64,000 nucleotides of DNA from JAEUOS01 sp965279115. Its GTDB lineage: Bacteria > Pseudomonadota > Gammaproteobacteria > Burkholderiales > JAEUOS01. The stretch spans positions 992,001 through 1,056,000 of the forward strand of contig OZ257137.1 in the NCBI GenBank assembly GCA_965279115.1, given 5' to 3'. How positions within the stretch are numbered: position 1 is the stretch's first letter; each line of letters starts with the position of its first letter. This document shows, piece by piece, positions 8,793-16,855 of this stretch. Made by a program: the position numbers and the translations under genes. The notes below the pieces were generated by a model, which ran no database searches, had not been told where the DNA came from, and was given only the letters and a program-made list of their open reading frames with translations.

Positions 8793-9575
8793 TCAATGCC
8801 TCAATTTGTAGCCGCGACCGAGCATGACCAGCAACGCCGCCGCCGTTACCGCGAAACTCCCCCCTACTACCGCCAGGGAAAGCCAGGGCGAAACATCACT
8901 TTGCCCGAAAAAGCCGTGACGAAAACCATCAATCATGAAGAAAAACGGATTGAAATGGGAAATTTTCTGCCAAAACGGCGGCAGCGAATGGATGGAGTAG
9001 AAAACGCCCGACAGGAATGTCGCCGGCAGGATAAAGAAATTCTGGAATGCCGCGATGTGGTCGAACTTTTCAGCCAGGATGCCTGCGAACATGCCGACGG
9101 CGGCCATGAATGCGCACCCCAGAAGCGCGAAAACGATGATCCACACCGGCGCCTGCATGGGTGGCCAGGCAAACACCAGTGTCACGGCCATCACACCCGC
9201 GCCTACGCAGATGCCGCGAACGATCGCGGCGATGACATAGGCCGCGAAGAACTCCACATGGGAAATCGGCGGTAACAGGACGAAAACGAGGTTGCCGGTG
9301 ACCTTGGACTGGATCAGCGACGAGGAGCTGTTGGCGAAGGAGTTCTGCAGCATCGACATCATGACAAGCCCGGGCGCCAGGAAGGCTGCATATCCGACGT
9401 TGGCGTATACCTGCACATGCGACTCCAGCACATGGGAAAAGATCAGCAGGTACAGCAGCGCCGTCAATACCGGCGCCATCACTGTTTGCGCGCTGACCTT
9501 CCAGAAGCGCAGGAATTCCTTGTATAGCAGGGTGGAAAACCCGCTGCCGCCCAGCGGACGCTCGGGCGCGCTCAA
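8793..9575 (-). CDS. ABC-2 type transporter permease (YadH-like)
   Basis: A 260-residue inner-membrane protein with about six hydrophobic segments, of the ABC-2 exporter family. The sequence LLYKEFLRFWKVSAQTVMAP is the amphipathic N-terminal start of such permeases. The glycine-rich region LPATFLSGVFYSIHSLPPFW is the conserved C-terminal ABC-2 signature. It begins with a TTG codon overlapping the stop of the ATPase gene (TTGA), so the two subunits are translationally coupled. Substrate is unknown; the homologous yadGH pair is uncharacterised. Location beside mla suggests an envelope role. Confidence 0.88.
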   Translation of the reverse strand: MSAPERPLGGSGFSTLLYKEFLRFWKVSAQTVMAPVLTALLYLLIFSHVLESHVQVYANVGYAAFLAPGLVMMSMLQNSFANSSSSLIQSKVTGNLVFVLLPPISHVEFFAAYVIAAIVRGICVGAGVMAVTLVFAWPPMQAPVWIIVFALLGCAFMAAVGMFAGILAEKFDHIAAFQNFFILPATFLSGVFYSIHSLPPFWQKISHFNPFFFMIDGFRHGFFGQSDVSPWLSLAVVGGSFAVTAAALLVMLGRGYKLRH

Positions 9576-10474
9576 GCCGCGGACCTTTCCATGATCTGCA
9601 CGAAAACATCCTCAAGATCGGGAGACTCGATGGCGAGGTCCTCGATGTGCAGGCCCTGCCTTCGCACCGGGGCCAGGACCGCCTCCACCTGATCAAAGGT
9701 CGCCAGCTGGAACCGGTAGGTACCGGAGGATTCACGCGGCCCCATCGCCATGAGTTCGGCTGGCAAGCTTCCCGTGACTTTGAGCCGCAGGTAGGCGCTT
9801 GCATGGTGCTTGAGCAGGTCGGACGTCTTTGCCAGGGCCACCACCCGCCCGGACTTGAGCATCGCGATGCGGCCGCACAAGGCTTCGGCCTCTTCCAGAT
9901 AGTGGGTTGTCAGTACGATGGTGTGGCCGTCGCGATTCAGGCGCGAAACGAACTTCCACAGGGTTTGCCGAAGTTCGACATCGACCCCCGCAGTCGGTTC
10001 GTCCAGGACGATCACCGGTGGCCGATGCACAAGCGCCTGCGCTACCAGCACGCGCCGCTTCATGCCGCCAGAGAGGCTGCGCATGTTCGCGTTGGCCTTG
10101 TCTTCAAGGCCAAGATTGGCGAGGATCTCGTCGATCCAGGCGTCATTGCGGCGAAGGCCAAAGTAACCGGACTGAAATCGCAGAGTTTCACGCACGGTGA
10201 AAAACGGGTCGAAAACAAGTTCCTGTGGTACCACCCCGAGATTGCTGCGCGCGAGCCGGTAGTCGCTCACCACATCATGCCCCATCACGGAAACCTGCCC
10301 GGCATCGGCGCGCGCCAGGCCTGCCATGATCGATATCAGCGTGGTCTTGCCGGCGCCGTTCGGCCCCAGCAGGCCGAAAAACTCTCCGCTCCCGACGGCG
10401 AGATCGACACCGTCGAGCGCTACCAACGCACCGTATCGCTTGCGCACCTGACGAACTTCAATTGCGTAATTCAC
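9572..10474 (-). CDS. ABC transporter ATP-binding protein (YadG-like)
   Basis: A 300-residue ABC ATPase, starting GTG. The Walker A motif GPNGAGKTT, signature LSGGMKRRVLVAQAL, Walker B VIVLDEP and switch histidine TTHYLEE are all intact. The extra 70 residues after the ATPase core are typical of drug/polysaccharide-export ATPases that work with ABC-2 permeases. It partners the permease at 8793-9575 by direct coupling. The gene follows the mlaB-like gene with a 75-base gap. Confidence 0.9.
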   Translation of the reverse strand: MNYAIEVRQVRKRYGALVALDGVDLAVGSGEFFGLLGPNGAGKTTLISIMAGLARADAGQVSVMGHDVVSDYRLARSNLGVVPQELVFDPFFTVRETLRFQSGYFGLRRNDAWIDEILANLGLEDKANANMRSLSGGMKRRVLVAQALVHRPPVIVLDEPTAGVDVELRQTLWKFVSRLNRDGHTIVLTTHYLEEAEALCGRIAMLKSGRVVALAKTSDLLKHHASAYLRLKVTGSLPAELMAMGPRESSGTYRFQLATFDQVEAVLAPVRRQGLHIEDLAIESPDLEDVFVQIMERSAA

Positions 10475-10549
10475 GTCGAAAGGTATCTGCCTGTCCGGAA
10501 GTGCGATTGAGCGTGCGCCCGATTGCGCCCCTCGCGGGCGCCGACTTCC

Positions 10550-10813
10550 TTAACCAAGCGAAAGGGTCTCCACACCATAGAGACGGGCGATCCGCCGAAT
10601 CGCCTCTGGCACGTTGGTCACCCGAAGCTTGCCGCCGCCCAGCGCACCCGCATGGCGCCGCCACTCGTTGATGCAGGCCAAGACACTCGAATCGCACTCG
10701 GCGACCGCGCCAAGGTCGAATTCGCGTTCGCCGCTGCGCAAAGCGGACACGCCCGCCGCGATGAGTCCCGGCGCACCGGACATCGTGACTTTCTCAGGTA
10801 AGCGAAACGGCAT
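10550..10813 (-). CDS. mlaB: STAS-domain protein, MlaB-like
   Basis: An 87-residue protein with a STAS fold: EFDLGAVAECDSSVLACINEWRRHA matches the central strand-loop-helix of MlaB, in which an aspartate-serine-serine cluster occurs. MlaB binds the MlaF ATPase and stabilises the MlaFEDB complex. The start at 10813 has AAGG five bases upstream; an in-frame ATG at 10852 would add 13 residues. It is last in the mla operon, directly after mlaC. Identification rests on context plus the STAS pattern. Confidence 0.8.
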   Translation of the reverse strand: MPFRLPEKVTMSGAPGLIAAGVSALRSGEREFDLGAVAECDSSVLACINEWRRHAGALGGGKLRVTNVPEAIRRIARLYGVETLSLG

Positions 10814-10894
10814 GGAAACCTTGCGTGCGAACCGATGCCCCGGCGGACTCATCGCCGCCAGCCGAAAGTAACTGGCGCGACGGCGAGTGCCGGA

Positions 10895-11530
10895 TCAGGA
10901 CTTGGCCTTGGCCTCTATGGCCTTGTTTTTGGCCGACAGCGCCTTGATTAGGCCGTCGATCCCATTGGAGGTGATTTCGGAATTGAACTGGTTCTTGTAG
11001 GTCTCGACCAGCCGAGCGCCAAAAACGTTGATATCCACCACCTTCCAGGTCCCGTCGAACCGTTCGACGTAGTAGTCAAGCTGGATCGGTTCCCCTTTGC
11101 CGGGCTTGACGGTCGAGCGAACCACCACCTCGGGATCCCCCGCCTGCATGCGCAACGGCTTGTACTCGATCACCGTATCCGGCCGATAAGTCGAGAACGC
11201 GCCGGAATACGTATTGGTCAACAGTCCCTTGAACTCGCGCGCCAATGCGGATTGTTGCTCCGGAGTCGCCTTGGACCAATGGCGACCAACTGCGGACTGG
11301 GTCATCCGCATGAAATTCACATAAGGAACGATCTTGGTGTCGACCAGTTGATTGATCTTGTGGCGACTGCCATTCTGGATATCCTTGTCCGACTTGATCA
11401 CGGTGGTGACCTCATCGACGATTCGCTTGATGATGACGTCTGGCGCCTCCTGCGGGAAGGCAGTCCCGGCAAAGCAGGCGAGTGGAATCCCGACCGCAAG
11501 GGTGAGCAGAAATCTCTTGATCATTTCCAT
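10895..11530 (-). CDS. mlaC: Periplasmic phospholipid-binding protein MlaC
   Basis: A 211-residue exported protein: residues 1-26 form a signal peptide (FLLTLAVGIPLACFAGTAF followed by PQEA). It carries phospholipid between outer-membrane MlaA and inner-membrane MlaFEDB. The family features SRHKINQLVDTKIVPYVNF and VGRHWSKATPEQQSALAREF are clear, as is YYVERFDGTWKVVDINVFGARLV. The C-terminus is lysine-rich. It follows mlaA closely, within the operon. Confidence 0.93.
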   Translation of the reverse strand: MEMIKRFLLTLAVGIPLACFAGTAFPQEAPDVIIKRIVDEVTTVIKSDKDIQNGSRHKINQLVDTKIVPYVNFMRMTQSAVGRHWSKATPEQQSALAREFKGLLTNTYSGAFSTYRPDTVIEYKPLRMQAGDPEVVVRSTVKPGKGEPIQLDYYVERFDGTWKVVDINVFGARLVETYKNQFNSEITSNGIDGLIKALSAKNKAIEAKAKS

Positions 11531-11550
11531 GCCAGGAACGCCCTGTCGTT

Positions 11551-12447
11551 CTAGTAGGCCAGCCCGGCCACCAGGCGGTGCGTTTCCTCACCTGCCCCGG
11601 ATGCGCTCGCGGATGCGCCCATTGCAACTGCGGCCTCGATCCCGCCGACGCGCTGGTTGGCAGCCCCGACCCAGACGTCGTCCGGAAGGGCTGCCGATTT
11701 CCGGTCCCCGGTTGCGGGAACGTCGGGTACTGTTGGCAGCGCAGCCTTCTTGGCAGGCATGTCCCTTCCTTCCTCTTCGATCATCCCGCGACGACGCTGC
11801 AGGTAAGCGTCGCGGACAAACGAATACTTGTCGAGCGCCGCCTCCTCCAGCACATTGGTGGCATCCAGCAATTCAGAACGGCGATTCACCGCCCTCAACG
11901 AGTAGGCGACATTGCGGGTTGGCACATGATCCGCCCACACGGGATCGAGATAGGAATAGATGAGCGAGCCGACACCGTCCCGGATGCTCGACGGCCCGAG
12001 GATCGGCAGCACAAGATAAGCTCCGGACCCGATACCCCACTTGCCGAAGGTCTGGCCGAAGTCACGGTTGTGCTTTTCCAAGCCGACTTTGCTGGCCACA
12101 TCGAAACAACCGAGGAGGCCGACGGTCGTGTTGACTACAACCCGGCATGCATCCGAGACCGCGTCACCCACCTTGCCCTGAAGCAGGCTGTTGACGCCAA
12201 CAAAAATGTCATTGATGTTGGAAAACACATTGCCAACGCAATCGCGGGCCGGCTCCGGCACCACCGCCTTGTAGCCGGACGCAACCGGCCGCAGGATGGC
12301 ATTGTCCACGCCCTCGTTGAAACCGAACATGGCGCGATTGAAACCCTCAAGCGGGTCGCCCGGGGTATTCGAAGACGCGCACCCGCCCGTCAAAGCCGCG
12401 ATCAGGATCAGCAGGCCGACAAGCCGGTACTTCGCGAAACGAATCAT
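11551..12447 (-). CDS. mlaA: Outer-membrane lipoprotein MlaA (VacJ)
   Basis: A 298-residue lipoprotein. The lipobox is LTGGC at about residue 23, and no Asp follows the cysteine, so outer-membrane sorting is expected. MlaA/VacJ motifs are DPLEGFNRAMFGFN, then FGQTFGKWGIGSGAYLVLP and RDGVGSLI. It removes mislocalised phospholipid from the outer leaflet and passes it to MlaC. After residue 230 there is a low-complexity Ala-rich tail longer than in E. coli MlaA. The ATG overlaps the mlaD stop (ATGA). In E. coli this gene is unlinked to mla; here it is inside the operon. Confidence 0.94.
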   Translation of the reverse strand: MIRFAKYRLVGLLILIAALTGGCASSNTPGDPLEGFNRAMFGFNEGVDNAILRPVASGYKAVVPEPARDCVGNVFSNINDIFVGVNSLLQGKVGDAVSDACRVVVNTTVGLLGCFDVASKVGLEKHNRDFGQTFGKWGIGSGAYLVLPILGPSSIRDGVGSLIYSYLDPVWADHVPTRNVAYSLRAVNRRSELLDATNVLEEAALDKYSFVRDAYLQRRRGMIEEEGRDMPAKKAALPTVPDVPATGDRKSAALPDDVWVGAANQRVGGIEAAVAMGASASASGAGEETHRLVAGLAY

Positions 12448-12926
12448 TTTGCGTCCTTGTTGTCGCTTTTGCCTTCGGCAGCCTTGTCAAATACAAGCTT
12501 GCCGATCAATTCTTCCAGAACCATCGCCGAGGAAGTCGACTTGATCTTGTCCCCGGCCTTCAGCTTTGCTTCATCCCCACCGGGCGACAGCCCGATGTAC
12601 TGCTCCCCCAACAAACCTGAAGTCAGAATCTTGGCCGACGTATCCCGCGGAAACGAAAATCCGCGATCTATGGCGAGCGTGACAACCGCCTGGTACTCCT
12701 GATCGTCAAAGCCGACCTTTGCGACCCTGCCAACCACCACACCAGCGCTTTTTACCGGGGCCCTGATCTTCAAGCCACCAATGTTATCAAATTTGGCAAG
12801 CACCTGATATGTTTCGGAAAAGTTGAAAGATGCCAGATTTCCGGCTTTGAGAGCCAGCACCAGAATGGCTGCAAAACCTGCCAGAACGAAGAGTCCGACC
12901 CAAAGATCAGTGATTTTGCGGTTCAT
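12444..12926 (-). CDS. mlaD: MCE-domain protein MlaD
   Basis: A 160-residue inner-membrane-anchored protein. One N-terminal membrane segment lies in residues 8-28 (LWVGLFVLAGFAAILVLALK). It is followed by a single MCE domain with FDNIGGLKIRAPVKSAGVVVGRV and GLLGEQYIGLSPGGDE. MlaD forms the hexameric ring over MlaFE and handles the lipid passed to or from MlaC. Length and motifs are normal. Confidence 0.94.
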   Translation of the reverse strand: MNRKITDLWVGLFVLAGFAAILVLALKAGNLASFNFSETYQVLAKFDNIGGLKIRAPVKSAGVVVGRVAKVGFDDQEYQAVVTLAIDRGFSFPRDTSAKILTSGLLGEQYIGLSPGGDEAKLKAGDKIKSTSSAMVLEELIGKLVFDKAAEGKSDNKDAK

Positions 12927-12939
12927 TTAAGTCCCTTTT

Positions 12940-13722
12940 TCACATGCCCGTGAACATCAGCGCCGTCAGGATGAAGTCGAGCGCAAGCACCACCAGGGAT
13001 GACGTCACGACTGTGCGTGTGGTGGCATGCGAGACACCTTCCGGCGTCGGACTGGCATCGAATCCCTCGAAAACCGCGATGAAAGTCACGGCAACCCCGA
13101 ATACCAGGCTTTTGAGCACCCCATTGCCGACATCGTCAATCCAGTCGACGCCGTTCTGCATCTGGCTCCAGAATGCACCGTCGTCCACCCCGATCAGGAC
13201 CACGCCAACGACATAGCCGCCGAAGACGCCGACGGCTGAAAACATCGCCGCCAACAGCGGCATCGCAAAAACACCTGCCCAGAAACGCGGTGCCAGCACC
13301 CGGGCGACTGGCGATACCGCCATCATTTCCATGGCCGACAACTGCTCACCGGCCTTCATCAACCCTATCTCGGCCGTGATCGAGGTTCCCGCCCGCCCGG
13401 CAAACAGCAGGGCGGTGATCACCGGCCCCAGCTCCCGGACCAGCGACAGCGCCACCAGGAGTCCCAGCGCCTGCTCGGAACCATACCGCTGCAGCGTGTT
13501 ATACCCCTGCAACCCCAGGACAAACCCGACAAACAGCCCTGAAACGACAATGATCACCAGCGAATAATTGCCGATGAAATGCATCTGCGCCACGGTCAGG
13601 CGAAAACGGCGGAACGCCGTCCCCGAGGAAGCGATCAGCACCAGGAACAGGCGTGCGGCATAGCCAAGCTTGGCCACCATATCAGTGACCTGGTGGCCCA
13701 GATGGCGGGCAAGGGCGATCAT
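12940..13722 (-). CDS. mlaE: Phospholipid ABC transporter permease MlaE
   Basis: A 260-residue permease of the MlaE/YrbE family with about five hydrophobic stretches. Family sequences include FVGFVLGLQGYNTLQRYG, LVRELGPVITALLFAGRAG and ISPVAR-type text MAVSPVARVLAPRF. The TSITAEIGLMKAGEQLSAME segment is the conserved cytoplasmic coupling region that contacts MlaF. The start overlaps the mlaF stop by four bases, so the two are coupled. Confidence 0.95.
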   Translation of the reverse strand: MIALARHLGHQVTDMVAKLGYAARLFLVLIASSGTAFRRFRLTVAQMHFIGNYSLVIIVVSGLFVGFVLGLQGYNTLQRYGSEQALGLLVALSLVRELGPVITALLFAGRAGTSITAEIGLMKAGEQLSAMEMMAVSPVARVLAPRFWAGVFAMPLLAAMFSAVGVFGGYVVGVVLIGVDDGAFWSQMQNGVDWIDDVGNGVLKSLVFGVAVTFIAVFEGFDASPTPEGVSHATTRTVVTSSLVVLALDFILTALMFTGM

Positions 13723-14576
13723 CCGGACAGCCCGAGATCGGCGGCATAGTCGGCCGCCGGGTAGTGAAACCGCACCGGTCCTTCAGGACTGCCGTTGATG
13801 AACTGCTTCACGTACGGCAACTCGGAGGCGCGAATTTCGTCAGGCGTACCCTGTGCGACGATGCGCCCCTCGGCGAGAAAATAAACATAATCGACAATCG
13901 CGAGCGATTCATGAACGTCGTGCGTCACCACGATCGACGCGGCACCCAGCGCATCGTTCAGGCTGCGTATCAAGTTGGCGGTGATGCCCAGCGAAATCGG
14001 ATCGAGGCCGGCGAAAGGCTCGTCGTACATGATCAAGGCCGGATCCAGCGCGATGGCACGCGCAAGCGCCACGCGCCGCGACATGCCGCCGGAAATCTCC
14101 GAAGGCATCAACGACTGCGCGCCGCGCAGCCCCACCGCGTTGAGTTTCATCAGGACCAGATCGCGGATCGCCGCCTCCGGCAGTCCGCTATGTTCGCGCA
14201 GGGGGAACGCAACGTTGTCAAACACGCTCATGTCGGTAAAGAGCGCGCCAAACTGGAACAGCATGCCCATGCGTCGCCGCAGGGCATACAGTCCGGCGGT
14301 ATCCTGGGCATGCACATCAACGCCATCGACCATTACGCTGCCGGATTGCGGGCGGGCCTGGCCGCCGAGAAGCCGCAGCACGGTTGTTTTGCCCGAACCC
14401 GATCCGCCCATGAGTGCGACCAACTGGCCGCGCTTGACTTCAAGATCGACGCCCGAAAGTATTTGCCGCCCGGGTGCGCCAGTTGGCGTCGGGTATGCGA
14501 AGGAAACGCCCTTGATGGCCACGAAGGGCGGGGTTGGGGGCACTGTATATCCGGGAGGCCGGTCTGGTGAAAACAA
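13719..14576 (-). CDS. mlaF: Phospholipid ABC transporter ATPase MlaF
   Basis: The ATPase of the Mla system and the first gene of its operon. Walker A is GGSGSGKTTVLR, the signature ISGGMSRRVALARA, Walker B ALIMYDEPFAGLDP, and the switch His is in VTHDVHES. The longest reading starts with TTG at 14576; a GTG at 14543 gives the start PPTPPFVAIKGVSFAYP, closer to the family. A -10-like TAAAAT on the minus strand at 14583-14588 would put transcription start near 14576, which also favours 14543. The start is therefore uncertain, the gene is not. Confidence 0.94.
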   Translation of the reverse strand: MFSPDRPPGYTVPPTPPFVAIKGVSFAYPTPTGAPGRQILSGVDLEVKRGQLVALMGGSGSGKTTVLRLLGGQARPQSGSVMVDGVDVHAQDTAGLYALRRRMGMLFQFGALFTDMSVFDNVAFPLREHSGLPEAAIRDLVLMKLNAVGLRGAQSLMPSEISGGMSRRVALARAIALDPALIMYDEPFAGLDPISLGITANLIRSLNDALGAASIVVTHDVHESLAIVDYVYFLAEGRIVAQGTPDEIRASELPYVKQFINGSPEGPVRFHYPAADYAADLGLSG

Positions 14577-14673
14577 GGCCTGATTTTAGCAGCAGCAAAT
14601 TGCATACGTCATACATGCGGTGGCGCCCTTGGGATATAGTGCGCGCACCTTCGTTTTCCAGCCGATTCGCCAC
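14577..14673. promoter_or_regulatory. Divergent promoter region between mlaF and the pilus-locus ABC ATPase
   Basis: A 97-base divergent intergenic region. On the minus strand TAAAAT (14583-14588) with ATGACG 18 bases upstream resembles a sigma-70 promoter for mlaF. On the plus strand TATAGT (14635-14640) is a good -10 for the ABC ATPase gene, with only a weak -35 (TACATG, 17-base spacer). Both assignments are from hexamer matching by eye. Confidence 0.35.
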
Positions 14674-15408
14674 GTGCCAGCCGCACTGAATTTCCTCAAT
14701 GTCGGCAAACGCTACGGTACCTCGCAGGTGTTGCGCGACGTAACGTTCGAGGTCGGCACCGACATTTTTTTCGGCCTTGTCGGGGTCAATGGCGCGGGCA
14801 AGACCACCCTGATCAAGTGCCTTCTGGATTTGAGCACACCTGACTCCGGACGCATCGAGATTTTTGGCCTGCCCGCAAACCAGCCTCGCAGCCGCGCGGC
14901 ACTGGCCTTTCTTCCAGAGCGCTTCATTCCGCCATACCACCTGAGCGGCGGCGACTTCCTGCGCATGATGGCGGGCCTGCGCGGCGACGACTTCGACCCG
15001 AAGCGGGCGCTTGCCATGCTCGAGAAGCTCGACCTCGCGCCTTCAGCCTTGATGCGCCCCGTGCGCACCTATTCCAAGGGCATGACGCAGAAGCTAGGCT
15101 TGGCCTCATGCTTCCTTGCCGACAGTAGACTGGTGATCCTGGACGAACCGATGAGCGGACTCGATCCGAAGGCCCGCGCACTGGTAAAGACGCTTCTCAA
15201 GGAACTGCGGGCCCGTGGGCGCACCTTGTTCATTACCTCGCACGCGCTGGCCGATATCGAGGAACTCTGCGAGGCGGTCGCCGTCTTGCACGACGGCGAC
15301 TTGCGCTTTCTCGGTTCTCCGGCGCAGATGCGGCGGGACACCGGGAGCGACACCCTCGAGAACGCATTCATGCAACTTACCAAAAGCGTCGCCGCCGTGG
15401 CGGAATGA
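14674..15408 (+). CDS. Orphan ABC transporter ATPase of the pilus locus (PilH-like)
   Basis: A 244-residue ABC ATPase: Walker A GVNGAGKTTLIKCLLD, signature YSKGMTQKLGLASC, Walker B LVILDEPMSGLDP, switch SHALADIEEL. The GTG at 14674 gives PAALNFLNVGKRYG, the normal domain start, and lies 34 bases after a -10-like TATAGT; the reading from GTG at 14620 would add 18 unlikely residues. No permease adjoins it. The nearest permease without an ATPase is at 32380-33198, at the far end of the pilus cluster, so I infer they pair. A comparable transporter, PilGHI, is needed for pilus assembly in Myxococcus. Its stop overlaps the response-regulator start. Confidence 0.85.
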   Translation: MPAALNFLNVGKRYGTSQVLRDVTFEVGTDIFFGLVGVNGAGKTTLIKCLLDLSTPDSGRIEIFGLPANQPRSRAALAFLPERFIPPYHLSGGDFLRMMAGLRGDDFDPKRALAMLEKLDLAPSALMRPVRTYSKGMTQKLGLASCFLADSRLVILDEPMSGLDPKARALVKTLLKELRARGRTLFITSHALADIEELCEAVAVLHDGDLRFLGSPAQMRRDTGSDTLENAFMQLTKSVAAVAE

Positions 15409-16850
15409 TGATGGCGACCAGTCCTGACAAGCCCGGTCTCCTCCTGGTCGACGATGACCCGCTCATTGTCGACACACTCTCCATCGTGCTGGGCGCGCAT
15501 TTCGAGGTTGCCAGCGCCAGCGACCACGACGGCGCGCTCGACCGCCTCGAGCACCTGTCCACCCCCCCGCAAATGGCGCTGGTGGATCTGGGGCTACCCC
15601 CAACGCCGCATGACCCCGCACAGGGATACCGGCTGATCGCGAACCTCCTCTCACGCTCGCCGGGGATGAAGATCGTCGTGCTGTCCGGTCAATCCGAGGA
15701 GATTGCCGGCAGGCACGCCCGCGCGCTTGGCGCCATCGAATTCATCGCCAAACCCGCGCGTCCGGCGGATCTGCTGCGACTGCTCGACAATGTGATGGTT
15801 GCGGCCGGTGCGGAAACCGCCCTACGGACTGGCACGCTTGCGCCCGGCACCGATGCCTTGAGTGCGCTGGTGGGCGACTCACCGGCGATGCAAGGCCTCA
15901 AGACGCAGATTCGCTTGGTCGCGGATTCGCCATTTCCGGTGCTCATCGAAGGCGAGTCCGGTAGCGGCAAGGAAATCATCGCCTCGGCGCTGCACGCGCT
16001 TTCGGGTCGGCGTGACCGGGCTTCATTCGCCCTCAATTGCGCGGCCATCGCGCCGTCGCTGGTCGAACCGACCCTCTTCGGCTATGCCAAAGGCGCATTC
16101 ACCGGAGCCAATTCGGCGAAAGCCGGCTATTTCGAGGAAGCCCAGGATGGCACCCTGTTCCTGGATGAGATCGGCGAGCTTCCCCTGGAGTTGCAGGCCA
16201 AACTCCTGCGCGTTCTTGAAAACGGCGAGTACAACCGGGTCGGCGAAACACATCCGCGAAAATCACTTGCCCGGATCATCGCGGCAACCAACCGCGACCT
16301 GCGCGCGGAATCGAAATCCGGCGGCTTTCGGCCCGACCTTTATCACCGGCTGTCAGTCTTTTCGATTCGGGTTCCGCCGTTGCGCGAGCTGGGCGATGAC
16401 AAGCTTGCCCTGTTCGCCCATTTCCGCGACCTGTATGCATCTGCCGCCGGATCGCGCGCATGCGAGCTGGATACGGACGCCCGCGCCCTGTGGCTGGACT
16501 ATCCGTTCCCTGGCAACGTGCGCGAGTTGCGCAACGTGGTGATACGACTTGTGACAAAGCATCCCGGCGCAAGATTGAAGGCGGCGGATATCGAACCCGA
16601 ACTCGACAGCGGGATCAGCGTGTTGCCGCGGGATGGCGACAGGGAAGCCTCACTCGAGTCGGCGGCGGCGGCGGAACTGCAGCAGCGCCACCCTTTCAAT
16701 CTGGACGCGCGGATGGCCGGCTGGGAGCGCGCCTACATTGCCGCCGCAATGAAAATCGCTGGCGGCAACGTCAGCCGAGCCGCCCGCCTGCTCGGGCTGA
16801 ATCGCACAACGCTTTATTCACGCATGTCGGCACTCGAACGGGAAGGTTGA
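15405..16850 (+). CDS. Sigma-54-dependent response regulator (NtrC family, PrsR-like)
   Basis: A 481-residue activator. An N-terminal receiver domain (about 10-128) has the acidic pair VDDDP, phospho-acceptor Asp in ALVDLGLP, and the Lys in FIAKPARP. A central AAA+ domain (about 150-380) has Walker A EGESGSGKE, the sigma-54-contacting GAFTGA loop, and LFLDEIGELP. A C-terminal Fis-type helix-turn-helix reads AGGNVSRAARLLGLNRTTLY. The DLGLPP text and architecture resemble PrsR of PEP-CTERM systems and PilR. It is coupled to the ABC ATPase gene (ATGA) and to the next gene. The likely kinase is at 30626-32359, and likely targets are the two sigma-54 promoters at 34068 and 35005. Confidence 0.92.
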   Translation: MMMATSPDKPGLLLVDDDPLIVDTLSIVLGAHFEVASASDHDGALDRLEHLSTPPQMALVDLGLPPTPHDPAQGYRLIANLLSRSPGMKIVVLSGQSEEIAGRHARALGAIEFIAKPARPADLLRLLDNVMVAAGAETALRTGTLAPGTDALSALVGDSPAMQGLKTQIRLVADSPFPVLIEGESGSGKEIIASALHALSGRRDRASFALNCAAIAPSLVEPTLFGYAKGAFTGANSAKAGYFEEAQDGTLFLDEIGELPLELQAKLLRVLENGEYNRVGETHPRKSLARIIAATNRDLRAESKSGGFRPDLYHRLSVFSIRVPPLRELGDDKLALFAHFRDLYASAAGSRACELDTDARALWLDYPFPGNVRELRNVVIRLVTKHPGARLKAADIEPELDSGISVLPRDGDREASLESAAAAELQQRHPFNLDARMAGWERAYIAAAMKIAGGNVSRAARLLGLNRTTLYSRMSALEREG

Positions 16851-16855
16851 ACAAC

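Noticed and set aside
16460..16855. N-terminal extension of the mshM-like frame
   Set aside because: It overlaps the response-regulator helix-turn-helix coding region and is Arg/Gly-rich; the TTG at 16856 gives the family start.
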